Assembly: GCA_963710815.1 (NCBI GenBank)
Contig: CAVQCA010000022.1
Coordinates: 14,787-78,786, forward strand
Reading direction: 5' to 3'
Source: CAVQCA01 sp963710815
GTDB lineage: Bacteria; Pseudomonadota; Gammaproteobacteria; UBA9214
DNA: 64,000 nucleotides
Shown here: piece by piece, positions 55,526 through 64,000 of the stretch
How positions within the stretch are numbered: position 1 is the first letter of the stretch
How the letters are laid out: every line of letters begins with the position of its first letter
Notes under the pieces: model-generated
What the model was told of the DNA's origin: nothing
The model's database searches: none
What the model saw: the letters and a program-made list of their open reading frames with translations, nothing else
Program-made: the position numbers and the translations under genes

Positions 55526-55656
55526 TGTCTGTCCATAAACACCGTTTTCACCGCAAAGACGCAAAGGACGCAGAGAAATTCTTTAACGAAAACAATTAAA
55601 CACTTTGCGCTCTTTGCGGCTTTGCGGTGAGTTTATTTCTTTATGGATGGCCACTA
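55523..55656. repeat. MITE-like repeat family 1, copy H
   Basis: The most complete copy: outer ends TAGTGTCTGTCCATAAAC and, inverted, TTATGGATGGCCACTA; inner arms TTCACCGCAAAGACGCAAAG and CTTTGCGGCTTTGCGGTGAG. Its first three bases are the pth stop codon. It is followed by a family 3 palindrome. Confidence 0.9.
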
Positions 55657-55659
55657 GAT

Positions 55660-55723
55660 AAGGTGCGCCGTGCGCACCGTGAATGTTTAAAAACCTCCTG
55701 GTGCGCATGGCGCACCCTACGGG
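55660..55723. repeat. Palindromic repeat family 3, copy 2
   Basis: AAGGTGCGCCGTGCGCACC and GGTGCGCATGGCGCACCCTA arms around about 22 bases, nearly the same as the element at 2469. It ends six bases before the ychF start codon and so covers its ribosome site. Confidence 0.87.
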
Positions 55724-55729
55724 ATAACT

Positions 55730-56821
55730 ATGAGCGTCAAATGCGGCATCGTCGGCCTGCCCAACGTCGGCAAGTCCACCCTGTTCAACGCCCTCACCGA
55801 GGCGGGCATCCAGGCGGAGAACTACCCGTTCTGCACCATCGACCCCAATGTCGGCATCGTGCCGGTGCCGGACACGCGCCTCGACCAGCTGGCGGAGATC
55901 GCGAAGCCACAGAAGGTTCTGCACACTACAATGGAATTCGTCGACATCGCCGGGCTGGTGGCCGGGGCCTCGAAGGGTGAGGGTCTGGGCAACAAGTTCC
56001 TCGCCAACATTCGCGAGACCGATGCCATCTGCCATGTGGTGCGCTGCTTCGAAGACGAAAACGTGGTACATGTGAGCGGGGGCATCGACCCGGTGCGCGA
56101 CATCGAGGTCATCAACACCGAGCTGGCGCTGGCCGACCTGGAGACCGTGGAGAAGGGCATCAACCGTACCGCAAAAGCCGCGAAGAGCGGGGATAAGGAA
56201 GCACGCGCCCGGCTGAATCTGCTCGAAGCCGTGCGCGCGCATCTCGACACCGGGCACATGGTCATCAGCATGGGCCTGGACGAGGAACAGCAGCAGGGCA
56301 TTTTCGACCTGCACCTGTTGACCGCGAAGCCGGTGATGTATGTCGCCAATGTCCGGGAGGACGGATTCGAGAACAACCCCTACCTGAAAGCGGTGCGCGG
56401 CATCGCGCGCGAACAGGGGTCCGAGACGGTCACCGTGTGCGCCTCCATCGAGGCCGAACTGGTCGAACTGGAGGCCGCCGAACGCAAGGACTATCTCGAC
56501 GAACTGGGCATCTCGGAGCCGGGTCTCAACCGCGTGATCCGTGCTGGCTACAAATTACTCGGCCTGCAGACCTATTTCACCGTTGGCCCCAAGGAGGTGC
56601 GCGCCTGGACGGTGAAAATCGGCGCCACCGCCCCGCAGGCCGCGGGCGCCATTCACACCGATTTCGAGAAGGGCTTCATCCGTGCCGAAGTGGTTTCCTA
56701 CGAGGACTTCATCGTCTGCCACGGCGAGCACGGCGCGAAGGAGGCCGGCAAGCTGCGCCTGGAAGGCAAGGACTACATCGTCAGGGACGGCGACGTCATG
56801 CACTTCCGTTTCAACGTGTAA
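55730..56821 (+). CDS. ychF: Redox-regulated ATPase YchF
   Basis: 363 residues, full length. P-loop IVGLPNVGKSTLFNAL, switch region YPFCTIDPNVG, DIAGLVAGASKGEGLGNKFL and a C-terminal TGS domain (YFTVGPKEVRAWTVKIGATA to VMHFRFNV). Obg-family member that prefers ATP, as the usual NKxD motif is replaced (VANVRED). It binds ribosomes. The usual order pth-ychF is kept, with two repeats inserted between. Confidence 0.97.
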   Translation: MSVKCGIVGLPNVGKSTLFNALTEAGIQAENYPFCTIDPNVGIVPVPDTRLDQLAEIAKPQKVLHTTMEFVDIAGLVAGASKGEGLGNKFLANIRETDAICHVVRCFEDENVVHVSGGIDPVRDIEVINTELALADLETVEKGINRTAKAAKSGDKEARARLNLLEAVRAHLDTGHMVISMGLDEEQQQGIFDLHLLTAKPVMYVANVREDGFENNPYLKAVRGIAREQGSETVTVCASIEAELVELEAAERKDYLDELGISEPGLNRVIRAGYKLLGLQTYFTVGPKEVRAWTVKIGATAPQAAGAIHTDFEKGFIRAEVVSYEDFIVCHGEHGAKEAGKLRLEGKDYIVRDGDVMHFRFNV

Positions 56822-56960
56822 CCGGCCTGCCGGCAGGCTCCGGCCGCGAACATCTTCTCCACTTCCACGCGCGACTGTGCAGGGGCGATTCCGACCGCGC
56901 ATATCCCGCCGTCAGAAAGGCGCCTGCGCCACTCGCATCCGCTTGAAGTCGCAACAGAAC

Positions 56961-56990
56961 TTGTCCCGGGACGCCAACATCGGGTAATCT
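56961..56990 (+). promoter_or_regulatory. Promoter for tRNA-Met
   Basis: TTGTCC (56961-56966) and TAATCT (56985-56990), 18 bases apart; transcription would begin near 56997, seven bases before the tRNA. Confidence 0.55.
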
Positions 56991-57003
56991 AGCGCCCCTT
57001 CAT

Positions 57004-57080
57004 GGCTACGTAGCTCAGCTGGTTAGAGCACAGCACTCATAATGCTGGGGTCGGTGGTTCAAGTCCACCCGTAGCCACCA
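57004..57080 (+). tRNA. tRNA-Met (anticodon CAT, elongator)
   Basis: 77 bases: acceptor GGCTACG pairs with CGTAGCC, D-arm AGCTCAGCTGGTTAGAGC, anticodon stem CAGCA/TGCTG around CTCATAA, T-arm GGTGGTTCAAGTCCACC, CCA encoded. The acceptor starts with a paired G1, so it is the elongator. Its 3' end is the left copy of a direct repeat that bounds the kinase gene. Confidence 0.95.
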
Positions 57081-57150
57081 TTCAAATTCAATGATTTATA
57101 TAACCGGCTCTGTGCCGGTTTTTTCGTTGAACGTGCGGGGTAAGTGCGGA
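57037..57150 (+). other. Left attachment-like repeat (tRNA-Met 3' end and terminator)
   Basis: From TCATAATGCTGG in the anticodon loop through the tRNA end, the terminator and about 25 bases beyond. The 40 bases 57037-57076 match 59715-59754 with one mismatch, and looser similarity continues to about 57150. Typical of attL in integrated elements that use a tRNA 3' end. Confidence 0.7.
57103..57124 (+). terminator. Intrinsic terminator after tRNA-Met
   Basis: ACCGGC and GCCGGT arms around TCTGT followed by six T residues. It ends the tRNA-Met transcript. A decayed copy of the same hairpin (ACCGGCCCCGTGCCGGT, without the T run) lies in the right-hand repeat at 59780-59796. Confidence 0.85.
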
Positions 57151-57210
57151 GGGTTGGGTTAGACGGAGAGGTTAGCGAGTTGATCCTGGCATCGATCGTC
57201 TTGCTCAGGG

Positions 57211-59532
57211 CTATTCCGCAGCAGTCTCGTCCCGCTTCGTATGGGTCCTGCTTTCCAGTAACCGGTTGATGGTCTGCACCAGCTCTTCGGCACGTGCCGG
57301 CTTTTGTAACAGCAAGCTGTTGTCCGGCAAGGCGTTCGTATCGCCAGGCAACGTTATGTCGCCAGTAAATATAATCGCGGGAATTAAACTGCCCGCCTTG
57401 GTCCGAAGTTGCTGGACCAGGTCCGTGCCCATGCATTCACCAGGCAAGCGGTAATCGGCAATGATCAGGTCAGGCTTTGGCGATTGAGGTTCGATGAGCG
57501 GCATGGCGGTTTCCGCGTCCGAGGCGGAAATTACTTTATAGCCCAGAGTTGTCAGCAGAATGCGATTAGCGTCAAGGACAACAGCATCGTCCTCGATGAG
57601 CAGAATACTGCCGCCAGCTGGCGTACTATTCATCTCGACTGTTAATGGCGGTTCAGGATGTATCTCCTCAAGGCTGACGTCAACGAGGGGTACGTGGATT
57701 GTGAAGCCGCTACCCTTGCCCTCGACAGAGTTCATGTGGATCGGGTGGTTCAGGAGGTCTGCAATGCGTTTGACGATAGCCAGTCCAATACCTGTTCCTC
57801 TGCTGCGATCACGGGCCTGGTTGTCGAGCTGATAAAACTCCTCGAAGATGATCTCCTTCATGGCATCGGGTATACCAATACCGGTATCGCGTACTTCAAT
57901 TCCTAGAAGATCACCGCGGCGCTCGCACCCAATGACAACGCTTCCCCGCTGGGTGTATTTGATGGCGTTACTGATAAGATTCTGAAGTATTACCCGCAGC
58001 AGTGTGGGATCACTTTGTACTACTGCGGTGCATGGCATGACGTTAAATGTCAGCCCTTTCTCCATCGCACCCGGCTGGTACTGATCTTCGAGTTGACTGA
58101 GCAATGTATCTATAGGGAAAGCTTTCATCCCGGGTGTGATAGTTCCGGTATCCAGCTGGCTGAGGCCAAGCAAACCCTCCAGAATCTCTTGCATGGCTCG
58201 GGTTGATTCAATCAGTTGCTTGATGGATTTCGCTAGCACCGGGTCCGTGTTGCTTAATGCCAGAAAATCGGCGTGCGCAGTTATCGCCTGCAGGGGTTGT
58301 CTCATATCATGGCTGGCCGCAGCAAGAAACCGTGTCTTTGATATATTGGCTTCATCGGCGATCTGCTTTGCTTTAGCCAGCGTCTGTACCAGGTTCTTTC
58401 GTTCGGTGATGTCACGAGCAAAGATCGCAACCGCGTGCGGGTTTCCTTGCTCATCAAATACCGGGCAAAAGTTGTTGTCAAACCAGCGTCCCGCACGATA
58501 ATCCTCGAATCGAACCGCCTTTCCGCTGTTGATTACCTCCTGTGCATGTTTCAGCCGCTTGCTTGCGACCGAGAGCGGCATAAATGATACAAGCGGCTTG
58601 CCTGTCGCATCCTCAACGGTGCTGTTAAATCCGCGCGCCGCTCGTTCATTGACTATTTCCATATTGAAATTGGAATCCAGCAGCACGACCACATCGTCGG
58701 TTGCCGCATTTATCAATGCCTTCAATCTCTCCTGACTCGTACGCAACGATTGTTCCGCTCGTTTGCGTGCGTTGATGTCGGTCGTAGTTCCGACCATGCG
58801 CAGAGGGTTGCCGTGTCGATCGCGCGTGACCACTTGACCGCGACCAAGGACCCATACCCAGGTGCCATCGATCCTGCGTAAACGGTGCTCCTTGTTCCAT
58901 GTCGCTGTCTCGCCAGCCAGATGTGACCGCAATGTCTTTAAAGTGTGGGGCTTGTCCTCGGGATGGATCCTGTCTTCCCAGGTTGAATAGCTATCCGGGC
59001 TATTGTCTTCGCCGAGGATGTCACTCCAGCTCGGGCTGTAATACACATGTCCAGTGGTGATATCCCAGTCCCACAAACCGTCCTGAGTAGCTTGCATGGC
59101 AAGGCGGTACTTTAGCTCGCTCTCCTCTAATGCCTTTTCTATTACTCTGCGCTCGGTAATATCACTGAGGATACAGTGAGTGCGCCGGAACTGACCCTGT
59201 CTGTCGCGTGCTATGCGGCCGCTCACGGCCATAAGCTTGCGCGTTCCATCCTTGCAGTTGTATTCAAATTCAATTGCGTCTACTGAATCCTGCCGTTTGA
59301 AGCCAATAAATCCCTGCCGAAGCTTTTCTTCCTGGCCGGGTGCATGAAAATCTCCAATGAATCTTCCGAGTACCTCTTCGCGTGTATAGCCGAAGGTGTC
59401 CTCCCAGGTCTGATTGACTTCAAGCAACCGTCCTTCTGCGTCCAGGGACTGATAGGGGAGGGGGGCTTCTTCGTAAAGTTGACGGAAATGAGATTCAATC
59501 CCTGCAGAATCGTTGGATGTTGTGGATTTCAT
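57211..59532 (-). CDS. Hybrid sensor histidine kinase, three PAS domains plus receiver
   Basis: 773 residues. PAS 1 about 15-130 (ITERR end), PAS 2 about 138-260 with PAC (GTTTDINARKRAE), PAS 3 about 268-380 (ARDITERK). HisKA with H408 (AASHDMRQPLQA), N box LQNLISNAIKYT, G1 DTGIGIPD, G2 GTGIGLAIV. C-terminal receiver with acidic pair at 647-649, phospho-acceptor D693 (IIADYRLPGE) and K744. No membrane segment, so it is a soluble sensor; no cognate output gene is nearby. It lies alone between tRNA-Met direct repeats and by eye has lower GC than its neighbours, so it looks acquired. Confidence 0.95.
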   Translation of the reverse strand: MKSTTSNDSAGIESHFRQLYEEAPLPYQSLDAEGRLLEVNQTWEDTFGYTREEVLGRFIGDFHAPGQEEKLRQGFIGFKRQDSVDAIEFEYNCKDGTRKLMAVSGRIARDRQGQFRRTHCILSDITERRVIEKALEESELKYRLAMQATQDGLWDWDITTGHVYYSPSWSDILGEDNSPDSYSTWEDRIHPEDKPHTLKTLRSHLAGETATWNKEHRLRRIDGTWVWVLGRGQVVTRDRHGNPLRMVGTTTDINARKRAEQSLRTSQERLKALINAATDDVVVLLDSNFNMEIVNERAARGFNSTVEDATGKPLVSFMPLSVASKRLKHAQEVINSGKAVRFEDYRAGRWFDNNFCPVFDEQGNPHAVAIFARDITERKNLVQTLAKAKQIADEANISKTRFLAAASHDMRQPLQAITAHADFLALSNTDPVLAKSIKQLIESTRAMQEILEGLLGLSQLDTGTITPGMKAFPIDTLLSQLEDQYQPGAMEKGLTFNVMPCTAVVQSDPTLLRVILQNLISNAIKYTQRGSVVIGCERRGDLLGIEVRDTGIGIPDAMKEIIFEEFYQLDNQARDRSRGTGIGLAIVKRIADLLNHPIHMNSVEGKGSGFTIHVPLVDVSLEEIHPEPPLTVEMNSTPAGGSILLIEDDAVVLDANRILLTTLGYKVISASDAETAMPLIEPQSPKPDLIIADYRLPGECMGTDLVQQLRTKAGSLIPAIIFTGDITLPGDTNALPDNSLLLQKPARAEELVQTINRLLESRTHTKRDETAAE

Positions 59533-59714
59533 TAATATTTAACCGGCTTATGGCCAATGTTCCTGACGATAAAATAAACCGACATCCGAATTGCAGTTGT
59601 TTGCGACAAAATTACCCCAAAAGTCATTGCGGGGCCCGGATCTGCATCCCTGGCGTCCTCCATGCCTGGAATCAGGGCTGAAAATGGTTGATCCTGAATT
59701 CAGGAACCTGGCTA

Positions 59715-59830
59715 TCATAATGCTGGCGTCGGTGGTTCAAGTCCACCCGTAGCCGCCATTTCCGTTCAATGTCTTATACAACCGGCCCCGTGCCGGTAAT
59801 TTTGCTGGAAGTGCGGAGTAAGGTGGTGGA
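59715..59830 (+). other. Right attachment-like repeat (copy of tRNA-Met 3' end)
   Basis: TCATAATGCTGG onward repeats the tRNA-Met 3' half, its terminator remnant and the GTGCGGAGTAAG tail. There is no tRNA 5' half. Together with 57037-57150 it brackets 2.68 kb that holds only the kinase gene. A shorter match (CCATTCAAATTCA at 60212-60224, followed by AACCGGCC) may be a third remnant. Confidence 0.7.
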
Positions 59831-59970
59831 GGAGAAATCCGGGCATCGGGGATGAAATATTTAACCCGGGCCTCCCAGTCATCAGGTCATGTGCTCCACG
59901 AGTTACCAGGGCGACCAGTCAGCAGGAAGTTCGCCGGCCAGCCGTGTGTCATGGACGTTACACGAAGTGC

Positions 59971-60198
59971 TTACGGTTTGACGTCAAGATCCTCATGCTT
60001 GTCAGGGTTGCAGGCCTTGAGGAGCCTGCGGGTGTAAACCACGTTCGCCCTCGTGTTCCCCAGTTCCCATTCCGAGTCGACATATTTCTGCATCAACTCC
60101 CTGTTGTTCAGGAATTGCCAGGCATTTATCCCAAGCGAGGCGAGGAAGACCAGCGCGACGATTACCACGGCATCAATATGAACAGTCAGTTGCTTCAT
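59971..60198 (-). CDS. Small membrane protein, 75 residues
   Basis: MKQLTVHIDAVVIVALVFLA opens a single membrane helix, followed by a charged soluble tail (KYVDSEWELGNTRANVVYTR) ending DKHEDLDVKP. GGAG sits seven bases before the ATG. No family recognised. It lies in the accessory segment right after the tRNA-Met repeat. Confidence 0.55.
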   Translation of the reverse strand: MKQLTVHIDAVVIVALVFLASLGINAWQFLNNRELMQKYVDSEWELGNTRANVVYTRRLLKACNPDKHEDLDVKP

Positions 60199-60370
60199 TT
60201 ACTCTCCTCTTCCATTCAAATTCAGAATCTCGTGCAACCGGCCCTGGATCGCAATGGGGTTATGCGGAAAACGATTGTGGCAGTGACTGTGGCAGAACCA
60301 CAGGCATGGGTAGTGGCACGGCGTATACTGTGCCGCGTCGTCATTACGGCCAGTGCCACCAAATCAAGGT

Positions 60371-61761
60371 ATGTCCGTACGCTACTCCAAAGATCCTCAA
60401 GTCGATCATACTTTGCGCCATTCCGTTCGCGACGGTGTGGCCTATTCCGTCATGTCGGGTGGCGGTGAGACTTACCTCTCCGCCTTTGCGCTGTTTCTGA
60501 AGGCGAGCAGCCCCACAGGTTGCGTTGATCGCCACATTACCGCCGCTGTTGGGTTCGCTGGCGCAACTGCTCTCCGCCTGGCTGGTGCGACGACTGCGGC
60601 AGCGCAAGCGATTGATCCTTGCCGGCGCGTCGCTGCAGGCGCTGGTCTGGCTTCCGCTGCTGCTTTTGCCGCTGCTCTATCCGAAACAGGCGATCCTGCT
60701 GCTGGTTGTATGTGCGACGCTGTATCATGCCTCGGGAAATTTTGCGGTGCCGTTATGGATCAGTTTGATGGGGGATCTGGTACCGGAACGCAAACGCGGA
60801 CGCTATTTCGGACGCCGAACCCGTTTGGCAACCATGACGGCGTTCGTGGCGCTGGTTATCGGCGGCATTGTGCTGCAAGTGTTCGACGCATAACGGCTGG
60901 ACGGTGTTCGGTTTCATTGCGCTGTTTATCAGTGCCGGCATCGCTCGCGTCGTCTCGGTCTATCATCTGAGTCGCATGCATGAGCCGTCCATGGGTGCGG
61001 CACCGGAACCGTTGCCTGCAGGCTGGCTGGGGCGTCTGCGAGAATCAGCTGCCTGGCGCTTCACGCTCTACATCGCCTGTATGCAGGGAGCAGTGGCCGT
61101 AGCAGCCCCCTTCTTCGCCGTCTATATGCTGCGCGATCTGCATTTCTCCTACCTGCAATTCATGGCCAATACGGGCATGGCAGTACTGGTGCAGTTCCTT
61201 ACCCTCAACACCTGGGGTCGCATCAGCGACATCTTCGGCAACCGGCTCATACTGGTGACCACCGGCAGCATGATCCCTCTGTTACCGGCGCTGTGGCTGA
61301 TCTCGGACAATTTCTGGTACCTGTTGGCAGTGCAGGTGATCTCCGGTCTGAACTGGGCCGGATTCAGTCTCAGCGGCGGCAATTTCCTCTACGAGCTGGT
61401 CTCCGGCGAACGACGTTCTTCCTACATGGCGTTTCACAACGTGTTCACCGCAATGGCGGTGTTCATGGGCGGCATGCTCGGTGCACTACTCACCCGTATC
61501 CTGCCACTAGACATCACGGTGTACGGCTGGACGTGGCACTGGGACAGCATTCTGCTCGCGGTGTTCGCCATTTCGGCGCTGCTGCGCGGGCTGGTTGCCC
61601 TGACATTCCTGCCGAGGCTGCAGGAGGTGAAAATGCCGCGTCGGCAGATGTCACCACGCCAGCTGGTGTTTCGCGTCACGCGTTTCAATGCATTTTCCGG
61701 ATTGCTCTATGAAGTCGTCACCATGTTTCGACGACCGTCGGAGAGTGAAACACCCCAATAG
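60371..61761 (+). CDS. MFS transporter, with two apparent frameshifts
   Basis: About 463 residues in three pieces. Piece 1 (HTLRHSVRDGVAYSVMSGGG, ETYLSAFALFLKAS) joins piece 2 (APQVALIATLPPLLGSLAQL) by dropping one base near 60515. Piece 2 ends at VFD and joins piece 3 (NGWTVFGFIALFISAGIARV) by dropping one base near 60888. About 12 membrane segments result, with ERKRGRYFGRR as the loop between helices 4 and 5. The substrate is unknown. ATG 60371 follows AAGG. The good quality of all three pieces suggests recent mutation or sequence error. Confidence 0.8.
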
Positions 61762-62350
61762 GCAAAGTCATCCTGCGTTGGAAAAACTGCCATAGTGAAA
61801 AGGGGACAGATTTATTTTCTGATTTTCTGAGACGTGGATATTAACCAGCTTTTCTATGAAAGGCCGTGGCGGCGTCTCCACCCACGCCTTCCTGTGTGCA
61901 ATACACCTGTCACGACACCAGCAAGACCAGAGATCGCAGGGACCAGGTCCGCCTGGCTGGTCTATCCGCTTCTATCCATTGGTAACAATCTGGAGCCTCC
62001 ACATCTTGGGCCGGTTATGGCTGCGCTGGAAGAAAGCGGCATAAGAGTATTCCTGGTCGAGGTGGGCTATGAATTCCAGAAAGGGGCCACTAAAATGCTA
62101 GTGGCAAAAAATGTCTCAATTCCTTCCAGCGGACGTACTCGCTAACGCACAGACTCCGTTGAAAAATATAGTTAGCCCCTGTTGGGTTGCCGCTGAACTT
62201 GAATGTTAAGCAGCCGCAGGCTTGGCAATCGCCAACGCTAGCAACTCTCTGAGGGAATAAAGATCATGGTGCATGTGCAGAAATGTTCTGTACCCGTGCC
62301 ATTTGACAATACAAGCATCCTGCCAGAAGTATGGGAAGAGGAGTCGCCCC
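61762..62350. other. Intergenic region with a repeat-like motif
   Basis: About 590 bases. AAAAGGGGACAGATTTATTT at 61798-61817 resembles a sequence often seen beside IS200-like (REP-associated) transposases, but no transposase is here. A frame from 61834 to 62145 looks non-coding: no ribosome site, and an odd Pro/Arg-rich start. Confidence 0.4.
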
Positions 62351-62836
62351 GTGAGTTCGACGAAATTCAGTGCAGTCACTAGCATCCTGCTTGGCGTAGC
62401 GGCGATCATTCTGCCTTACCTTGTTGGCACCTTCGCGGTGATGTTGCTCGGCGGCGTGATGCTGGCCAGCGGTATCGTGGCGCTGCTCTACGTCAATGCC
62501 GCACGCAAGGAGGGAATTCCTGTCAGTATCCTGGCCCCCTGGGTACAAGTGATCACCGGCGTGGTAATTCTGATCTGGCCGGGACTGGCCTTGTGGATGG
62601 TGGCTGTCATTCTTGGAGGTGGTCTTGTCCTGAGTGGGATCACCGGCCTGACGGCCCTCCGCGATTCGGCAGTGGTCAATCCGCCCGTACTTCGCAAGAT
62701 CGAACTATGGTCGATCATCGTACTTGGTGCGCTGCTAATCGTTTTGGGAGGCACAGGCTCCGCCATTCTGCTCGGGATGGTTCTGGGAGTCGCCCTGATT
62801 AGTACCGGCCTTCAACGGTGGCGGTTGGCTGCCTAG
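62351..62836 (+). CDS. HdeD/DUF308 family membrane protein
   Basis: 161 residues from GTG 62351, with GAGGAG nine bases upstream; the open frame to 62273 is not needed. Six short membrane segments in repeated pairs (SILLGVAAIILPYLVGTFAV, MLLGGVMLASGIVALLYV, WVQVITGVVILIWPGLALWM, VILGGGLVLSGITGLTAL, IIVLGALLIVLGGTGSAILL, VLGVALISTGLQRWRL). This is the HdeD layout, linked to acid stress in E. coli. Confidence 0.88.
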   Translation: MSSTKFSAVTSILLGVAAIILPYLVGTFAVMLLGGVMLASGIVALLYVNAARKEGIPVSILAPWVQVITGVVILIWPGLALWMVAVILGGGLVLSGITGLTALRDSAVVNPPVLRKIELWSIIVLGALLIVLGGTGSAILLGMVLGVALISTGLQRWRLAA

Positions 62837-63056
62837 GTGTTAGACTTTGTTACACAAGAAGAACTCGCTCATGCCCTCAGCCCAGCCTGGACCGGCCATT
62901 TCATACGACTCATCTTCTGATTGCTGAAATCGCGGTCAATATAACCGGTTACAATTTCCATGGACTTACCGACTGCGGGATTCCTGTACACCTTGAAGCG
63001 ACCCTGCTCGGTAGTTCGCTAGCCGCCATGCGCCGTAATTTCAAGTGCCCACGTCT

Positions 63057-63887
63057 TTATGGTTTTACCGCAACAGTTTCGATCAGACTGACGCGCTCTT
63101 CATCCAGATTGCGATGCAGGTTATACGCCTTGGTCAGGATGTCGTTTCCAACCAGAAGGTGTACACCGAGCTCCGGCAGCTCTGGGTCACCCACGGGCTT
63201 TGCCACATTCGCAAAGGCCTTTTGTGCCAGATCGGTCTTATCGTGCCAGACATCAACTTCAAAGCCGGCGGAGGTTATTGCCTCGCGTAACACATCCGGT
63301 TCCACCAGATAGCTTATTGAACTGTCATGTGCCCAGGGAACGGGAAAATAAACCGGCGTGTTCTTGTTTGCACAAACTTCATACAGCACCAAACGTCCTT
63401 TTGGTTTGACTACACGATGCAGTTCTTTCAACCAGGACAATTTGTCTTCGACATTCATATTCATCTGGATTGACCAGACACCGTCAAAACTATTGTCTTC
63501 AAACGGCAGGTCAAGCGCACTCGCAGTATGAAAGTTTACACGCCCCTGCATACCAAGCAGCTGTGTCAATCTTTGTGCGGCATCGATATATTCAGCGCTT
63601 AAATCAATACCGGTGACACAACAACCTGTTTCATGTGCCAGCCTCCGTGTGGAGCCACCCACACCACAACCGACATCCAGAATATGCATGTCGGATGTGA
63701 AATCAGAGAGCTGAATCAGCTCTTTCGTTGCAACGGTACCACGAATATGGAATTCATCCACCGGATGAAGATCCTCGAGCGTTATCTCTGTCAATTCCTT
63801 GCCAATTTCACTCAGCCCGGCAATGATCCTGTTATACAGGTCATTGGGTGAGTAATAACTGTGGATATGTCTTGTATCTTTGGTCAT
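63057..63887 (-). CDS. SAM-dependent methyltransferase
   Basis: 276 residues from ATG 63887 (MTKDTRHIHSYYSPNDLYNR); GTG 63914 and ATG 63893 are alternatives. Class I fold: ILDVGCGVGGSTRRLAHETG, GIDLSAEYIDAAQRL, SALDLPFEDNSFDGVWSIQM and HRVVKPKGRLVLYE. The N-terminal HYYS-like helix and Q-M-N-M-N motif resemble glycine, sarcosine and dimethylglycine methyltransferases that build betaine, but a ubiquinone-type enzyme is possible. It is convergent with the hdeD-like gene with 220 empty bases between. Confidence 0.85.
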   Translation of the reverse strand: MTKDTRHIHSYYSPNDLYNRIIAGLSEIGKELTEITLEDLHPVDEFHIRGTVATKELIQLSDFTSDMHILDVGCGVGGSTRRLAHETGCCVTGIDLSAEYIDAAQRLTQLLGMQGRVNFHTASALDLPFEDNSFDGVWSIQMNMNVEDKLSWLKELHRVVKPKGRLVLYEVCANKNTPVYFPVPWAHDSSISYLVEPDVLREAITSAGFEVDVWHDKTDLAQKAFANVAKPVGDPELPELGVHLLVGNDILTKAYNLHRNLDEERVSLIETVAVKP

Positions 63888-64000
63888 GCGCATCCAGGAA
63901 GTGATACCGCTCACTAAAGTAGAGATTGTCCAATATGCCTTCAGATGAACGTCGTGCTATATCACTACTGTACCCGGATCCTTCTTCCGGTGTCAAAAAA

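Noticed and set aside
61834..62145. 103-residue plus-strand frame
   Set aside because: No ribosome site, no recognisable motif, odd composition; treated as intergenic.

Overview
The window is about 64 kb of a high-GC gammaproteobacterial chromosome. Gene order recalls Pseudomonas and purple-sulfur-like lineages: ileS-lspA-fkpB-ispH beside pilE-pilY1-pilX-pilW-pilV-fimT and thiO; mreBCD-mrdA-rodA-mltB-rlpA-dacA-dat; lolB-ispE-tRNA-prs-rplY-pth-ychF; hemA-prfA-prmC-moeB. Nothing here fixes a genus. Three isoprenoid (MEP) genes occur (ispH, ispG, ispE), and a type IV pilus minor-pilin cluster is present.

Layout. 1-2.4 kb: 3' end of ileS, then lspA, fkpB and ispH. 2.6-10 kb: type IV pilus minor pilins and the PilY1 tip adhesin on the minus strand. 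10.3-21 kb: thiO, an Irr-like Fur regulator, tRNA-Thr, typA, a second fimT-like gene, nadC with an FKBP, a PilZ-SPOR membrane protein, a universal stress protein and a secreted protein. 20.6-24.6 kb: moxR-DUF58-transglutaminase operon. 24.6-29.8 kb: small DRR-motif proteins with a perfect FNR-type box, then ispG, lexA and purU. 29.8-39.5 kb: one long minus-strand cell-wall and cell-shape operon. 39.6-45.8 kb: gatCAB, pdxB, moeB. 46.2-49.4 kb: prmC, prfA, hemA. 49.6-57 kb: TPR lipoprotein, lolB, ispE, tRNA-Gln, prs, rplY, pth, ychF, tRNA-Met. 57-64 kb: accessory end with a hybrid histidine kinase between tRNA-Met 3'-end direct repeats, a broken MFS gene, an HdeD-like protein and a methyltransferase.

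Two features cut across the window. First, three families of palindromic, MITE-like repeats (13 copies) lie almost only at gene 3' ends. They occupy five of the seven convergent intergenic regions and none of the divergent ones; one supplies the stop codon of pth and another extends moeB. Second, about 16 single-base frameshifts break roughly half the genes between 1.7 and 20.3 kb, plus one at 60.5-60.9 kb, and none between 20.6 and 59.6 kb. Because ispH and typA are among the broken genes, most are probably sequence errors rather than decay.

The items that most deserve a second look are the one-gene tRNA-Met island carrying a sensor kinase, the 3'-end-specific repeat families with a 232 bp near full-length palindrome, the FNR box over a 59-residue DRR-motif protein, and the PilZ-TM-SPOR protein.
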